From Pelagibius sp965227505 (GTDB lineage Bacteria; Pseudomonadota; Alphaproteobacteria; Kiloniellales; Kiloniellaceae): DNA of 64,000 nt. Made by a program: the position numbers and the translations under genes. Below the pieces are notes generated by a model that was given only the letters and a program-made list of their open reading frames with translations, had not been told where the DNA came from and did not search any database. This document shows, one piece after another, positions 60,774 through 64,000 of this stretch (positions are counted from its first letter, which is position 1; every line of letters starts with the position of its first letter). The stretch spans positions 806,001 through 870,000 of the forward strand of contig NZ_OZ245757.1 of the NCBI RefSeq assembly GCF_965227505.1. The letters are read 5' to 3'.

Positions 60774-63382
60774 TGCAAGGCATTCCCTGGGCCGGGCTCA
60801 TCGCCATCGCGCTGCCCATCGAGATCCCGGTCCAGCGCACTGCGCCAGCCGTCGCCCGGCGGCACGCAGGCGAAGGTCACCGGCGCCGCGGCCGCATGCG
60901 CCAGCAGATCGTCCAGCCGCCAAGACACCTCCCCCTCGCGGTCCGGCAGGAAGCCCTCGGCACGCCAGAGCCATCCCCGCTCGCGACCCTCTGCGCGCGC
61001 CCAGGCGATCAGGTCACAGTCGCCGGCGGCAGCCTGCCCGGTCATCAGGGCAAGCCGCGCCGTCTGCCCGTCATCCACGGTTCCGCTGACGGTGGTCTGC
61101 AGACCGACCGCCGGCGCCATACCGGTGTTGAAGGCCATGACGAAGGCGTTCAGATCAGCCCGCAGGCTGTCGCGTTCTTCCTCCGTCTTTCCGGGAATGT
61201 GGAAGACGTCCAGTTTCAGGAAGTTGATGATGGTGTCGATGCTGCCGTCATGCACCAGGCCGAAACCGGAGACCTGAGGCCCAGGCCGATTGAAGCGGCC
61301 GACCTTCTGGTAGACGTTGCGCAGGTGGGCCGTCTTCATGTCGATGCCCGCGTCGGCGCCTTCGAAGTTGATCAGGCCGTTGGTGCCCAGCGGCGCGGCG
61401 TGGCAATCGCGGCAGCTCAGGAGTCCGCGGTCGATGTCGATACCGTCGTTGAAGATGCGGAACCCCGCCTGCTGTCGCGAGTTGTAACTGCGGTCAGGCG
61501 CCTCGTTGGGGTTGGGCGGATAGCGGATTGTGTGAACGAAGCGCGCGAAAGCCTCCATCTCCTGCCGGCCGGGCGGCTGCGCAAGACCCATCAGATCGAC
61601 GAAAGCCCTGTCGAAGTCCATGAAGCTCGGCAGGTTCGCGCCCGGCTGATCGCTGTCGCGGCCGAAGCGGTCGCCGCGCCAGTGCAGCGGCCCGGTGTCG
61701 ACGATGCCGCGCAGGCTCTGGGTCATCATCGGACCCTTCAGGGGATGAAACGCCTGCTGCGGCACGAAGAGATCGTGCTGCAGAGCCTCGGGCATGGCCA
61801 CCAGTTCGCCGTCGGGATTGCCCAGGTCCCAGCCAAGGCCGTCGACGTCGGCGAAGACATGGCAGGACGCACAGGACAGCGTGCCCTGGCCCGAGGTTGC
61901 AGCCGCGTCATAAAGCAGTCCGCGGCCGGCCTTGATGACCGCGGGTGTCGGATCGTGGCGCAGCGGCACGGTGGCAAGAATGCCGTTGGTCCCTGTGTCC
62001 ACCACAGAGATCGAGGCGTCGAGCCGGTTGAAGACGTAGAGCCGTTGTCGGCTGGCGTCGTGCGCAAGACCGGCCGGCCCGAAGCCGACATCGATGCGGT
62101 CCATCACCGCGGCGTCGCGGGAGAGCACGGCGACCTTGCGTGACCCGAAAGCCGCGACATAGGCCCTCTCTCCCGACGGCTCGAAGACGATCTGCAGCGG
62201 TTGGGCGAGGCTCCTGGCGCGCAGCGCGGAAGGAGCCGGCATGCGCGCCGGATCGACGTGGGGGTTCAGATCCTGCGAAAGCACCGTCCAGCCATCGCCA
62301 TTGCGGCGCAGGCGGGTGATGCGGTTCTCGGCAAAGCGGCCGCGCAGGCGCGGTTCGTGGATTTCCAGGTTTGCCGCCTCGCTGTTGGAAACCCAGACCT
62401 CCGCCGCTTCGCCCTCGTTGGCCTGCGGGCGCACGGCGATGTCGAAGAGGACCGTGCCGACGCCGCTGATCGCCTCGGCCACCGTCGGCCGGTCTCCGGA
62501 AAGGTCGATCCGGAAAACGTCGTAGTCCGGCAGATCGAAGGGCACCAGACGCGACCAGTCGCGCCCCCCGGCATCGATCCATCTATCGTTCACCTGGCGC
62601 ACGATGGCACCGGCCTTCGGCGGGCCGTTCGATGGCGGCAGATTGTCCAGGCTGTAGACCGGTGCCCGGTCGATGCTGGCCGCCTCGATGCCGCCGACGC
62701 TGGCTGTCCCGTTGCCGGAATGAAAGATACCGGCATAGACCGAAAGCCCGTCGGGCGAAACCGCCAGGGCACGGGGCTTCGCGCCGAACAGCGTCAGCAC
62801 CTGCGGCGCACGCTCCGGCGCGTCCCCATCGAAGACCCAGAGATGGGCGCGGCCGATCCCGGCCTTCAGGCTGTCGCCCCGCTTCGCGGTGGCGACGATC
62901 ACCCAGCGCTGGTCTGGCCCCGCCGCGACGATGCCGCGGGGCTCGTCGCCGACATCGAGACTACGGATGACCTTGGGCGCTGTCGGGTCGCTGACGTCGA
63001 CCACGGAAACGCTGTCGGACAGGTGGTTGGTGACCCAAAGCTCGCCCGCGCGGCGCAGCGTCAGCGCAATCGGCCGCAGGCCGAGGCGGGCCTCGGCCAC
63101 CGATCTCAGGCCGTCCGGACCGGCCGCGAAGACTTCCAGGCGATCGTCGGGTGTGTTCAGGGCATAGAGAAAAGCGCCGTCCCCGGAGAGGGCGAGTGGA
63201 CGCAGCGGTTCGGTCTCGAAGTTGGTAAAGCCCCCGGAAGGCTCCGGCACGGGGAAATACGGCGCGGCGCAGGCTGCCAGCAGAAGCAGCCCTGTGAAAC
63301 CAAGCGCCAGGCGGCGCAGCGCAGGCCCTCGCCCCGCGCAAAAGTGACCCCGGTTCAGCAACGAAATGCGGCCCCCCTTCAT
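60770..63382 (-). CDS. YVTN beta-propeller lipoprotein fused to a di-heme MauG/peroxidase-like domain
   Basis: An 870-residue protein. The lipobox is LAAC (Cys38). Residues about 50-480 are YVTN-type propeller blades (ELWVTNHLSDSVSVVDVSD, RAYVAAFGSRKVAVLSRD, RLYVFNRLDASISVVDTGTN). The C-terminal part has two haem c motifs, CASCH (504-508) and CRDCH (657-661), 153 residues apart, as in MauG and bacterial cytochrome c peroxidases. Near the end DRDLDGQRDGDE resembles a calcium-binding loop. Probably a periplasm-facing redox enzyme anchored to a membrane. First gene of the operon, with AAGGAA before the ATG. Confidence 0.85.
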   Translation of the reverse strand: MKGGRISLLNRGHFCAGRGPALRRLALGFTGLLLLAACAAPYFPVPEPSGGFTNFETEPLRPLALSGDGAFLYALNTPDDRLEVFAAGPDGLRSVAEARLGLRPIALTLRRAGELWVTNHLSDSVSVVDVSDPTAPKVIRSLDVGDEPRGIVAAGPDQRWVIVATAKRGDSLKAGIGRAHLWVFDGDAPERAPQVLTLFGAKPRALAVSPDGLSVYAGIFHSGNGTASVGGIEAASIDRAPVYSLDNLPPSNGPPKAGAIVRQVNDRWIDAGGRDWSRLVPFDLPDYDVFRIDLSGDRPTVAEAISGVGTVLFDIAVRPQANEGEAAEVWVSNSEAANLEIHEPRLRGRFAENRITRLRRNGDGWTVLSQDLNPHVDPARMPAPSALRARSLAQPLQIVFEPSGERAYVAAFGSRKVAVLSRDAAVMDRIDVGFGPAGLAHDASRQRLYVFNRLDASISVVDTGTNGILATVPLRHDPTPAVIKAGRGLLYDAAATSGQGTLSCASCHVFADVDGLGWDLGNPDGELVAMPEALQHDLFVPQQAFHPLKGPMMTQSLRGIVDTGPLHWRGDRFGRDSDQPGANLPSFMDFDRAFVDLMGLAQPPGRQEMEAFARFVHTIRYPPNPNEAPDRSYNSRQQAGFRIFNDGIDIDRGLLSCRDCHAAPLGTNGLINFEGADAGIDMKTAHLRNVYQKVGRFNRPGPQVSGFGLVHDGSIDTIINFLKLDVFHIPGKTEEERDSLRADLNAFVMAFNTGMAPAVGLQTTVSGTVDDGQTARLALMTGQAAAGDCDLIAWARAEGRERGWLWRAEGFLPDREGEVSWRLDDLLAHAAAAPVTFACVPPGDGWRSALDRDLDGQRDGDEPGPGNALQ

Positions 63383-63520
63383 TTCCTTGCCTGCCGGATC
63401 TGGCCCCGACGGCCAGAACCCGGCAGCTCAAGAATGTCACAGGGGGAAAACCGCCTCAACGAACCTAAAGGCGATCCGGATCACGTTTGCTCGACCAGGC
63501 CAGCGGCCACGAACCGCGGT

Positions 63521-63559
63521 CCGACCTCACAGCCCGACCTCACAGCCCAACCTCACAGA
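63521..63559. repeat. 13-bp tandem repeat, three copies
   Basis: CCGACCTCACAGC occurs at 63521 and 63534, and CCAACCTCACAGA at 63547. It lies in the 277-bp spacer between the di-heme lipoprotein gene and the aminotransferase gene; no other element is seen there. Confidence 0.9.
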
Positions 63560-63659
63560 TTGTGTCAAGGTGATCCAAGAAGCGCGCTGCCTGCTCTCTT
63601 GCTCCGGCTTCGGTCATCAGAGCACCAAAGCCCCCAGACCGACTGCGCGCACCCAGCCG

Positions 63660-64000
63660 TCACCGCAGGTTTGCGGTCCCCACCACCTTGTCGAGGGCCG
63701 TCCTGAGGTTGGCCACCGTGCGCTCGACATCGGCCAGCTTGTCGAGACCGAAGAGGCCGATGCGGAAGGTCTGAAAGTCCGCCGGCTCGTCGCACATCAG
63801 GGGCACACCGGCGGCGATCTGCAGGCCCTCGGCGGCGAACTTCTTGCCGCTCTTGATATCCGGGTCGTCGGTATAGCAGACCACCACGCCGGGGGCGCCG
63901 AAACCTTCCGCGGCCACGCTCTTGAAGCCGGCGTCGGCCAACAGCTTGCGCACGCGGTCACCCAAATCCTGCTGAGCCTCGCAGGCCTTCTCGAAGCCGG
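63660..64000 (-). CDS. Class V PLP-dependent aminotransferase, C-terminal part
   Basis: The last 113 or so residues of an aminotransferase of the alanine/serine-glyoxylate type. The C-terminal domain shows GFGAPGVVVCYTDDPDI, LQIAAGVPLMCDEP and TFRIGLFGLDKLADVE. The FRIGLFG segment carries the Arg expected to bind the substrate carboxylate. The frame is open to the window end, so the start and PLP Lys are outside. Substrate cannot be assigned. Confidence 0.8.
   Translation of the reverse strand, partial: GFEKACEAQQDLGDRVRKLLADAGFKSVAAEGFGAPGVVVCYTDDPDIKSGKKFAAEGLQIAAGVPLMCDEPADFQTFRIGLFGLDKLADVERTVANLRTALDKVVGTANLR

Noticed and set aside
62201..63706. Plus-strand open frame opposite the di-heme lipoprotein
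   Set aside because: The opposite strand carries a lipobox, propeller blades and two CxxCH motifs, so the plus frame is a shadow.

Overview
The window is a GC-rich alphaproteobacterial chromosome segment. The gene content points to a Rhodospirillales/Kiloniellales-like lineage. Supporting signs are the alphaproteobacterial families DUF2794 and DUF2937, an aa3-type oxidase subunit IV, the guaB-rsmB-guaA order, lptFG-lptD-surA-pdxA-rsmA in one run, and the fabD-fabG-acpP-fabF-mltG operon. There is no plasmid backbone, CRISPR array, insertion sequence or integrase. The assignment rests on gene content only.

Positions 1-31.5 kb are mostly core. The 3' end of purN is followed by a small cytochrome oxidase subunit IV, ndk, an ABC-F ATPase, a DUF1127/LysR divergent pair, holC and pepA. 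The envelope-biogenesis run lptF-lptG-lptD-surA-pdxA-rsmA converges on gmk-yicC. An SDR gene sits between yicC and mltG. The fatty-acid operon fabD-fabG-acpP-fabF-mltG runs on the minus strand, divergent from rpsF-rpsR-rplI. Then come dnaB-alr-mlaE-mlaF, radA, cvpA and purF.

Positions 31.5-47.6 kb are mixed. They hold DUF2937, an SDR-fold protein that has lost its catalytic Ser and Tyr, an alpha/beta hydrolase, der-bamB-yfgM (written in minus order yfgM, bamB, der), a redoxin, a lipoprotein, DUF2794 and a PilZ protein. These are followed by guaB-rsmB-GNAT-guaA, a host-attachment family protein, ppx-rlmE and tRNA-Gln(CTG).

Positions 47.6-64 kb are the accessory part and the most interesting. 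A CHASE2 histidine kinase, a FecR-domain protein, an OmpA-type lipoprotein and a T4-type (GH24) lysozyme run on the minus strand. They are divergent from three translationally coupled lipoprotein genes, the middle one an M48 metalloprotease, which together look like an envelope-sensing and remodelling locus. Next is a sulfolactate-degradation module (suyA, suyB, an Ldh2-type dehydrogenase) divergent from a GntR regulator across a perfect 16-bp palindrome. After that comes an operon of three lipoproteins: a YVTN beta-propeller fused to a MauG-like di-heme domain, an alpha/beta-hydrolase-like protein with an unusual nucleophile elbow, and a dienelactone-hydrolase-like protein. The window ends inside a class V aminotransferase.

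Two structural themes recur. Short 13-18-bp tandem duplications lie at gene boundaries at nine or more places. Four convergent gene pairs share overlapping stop codons.
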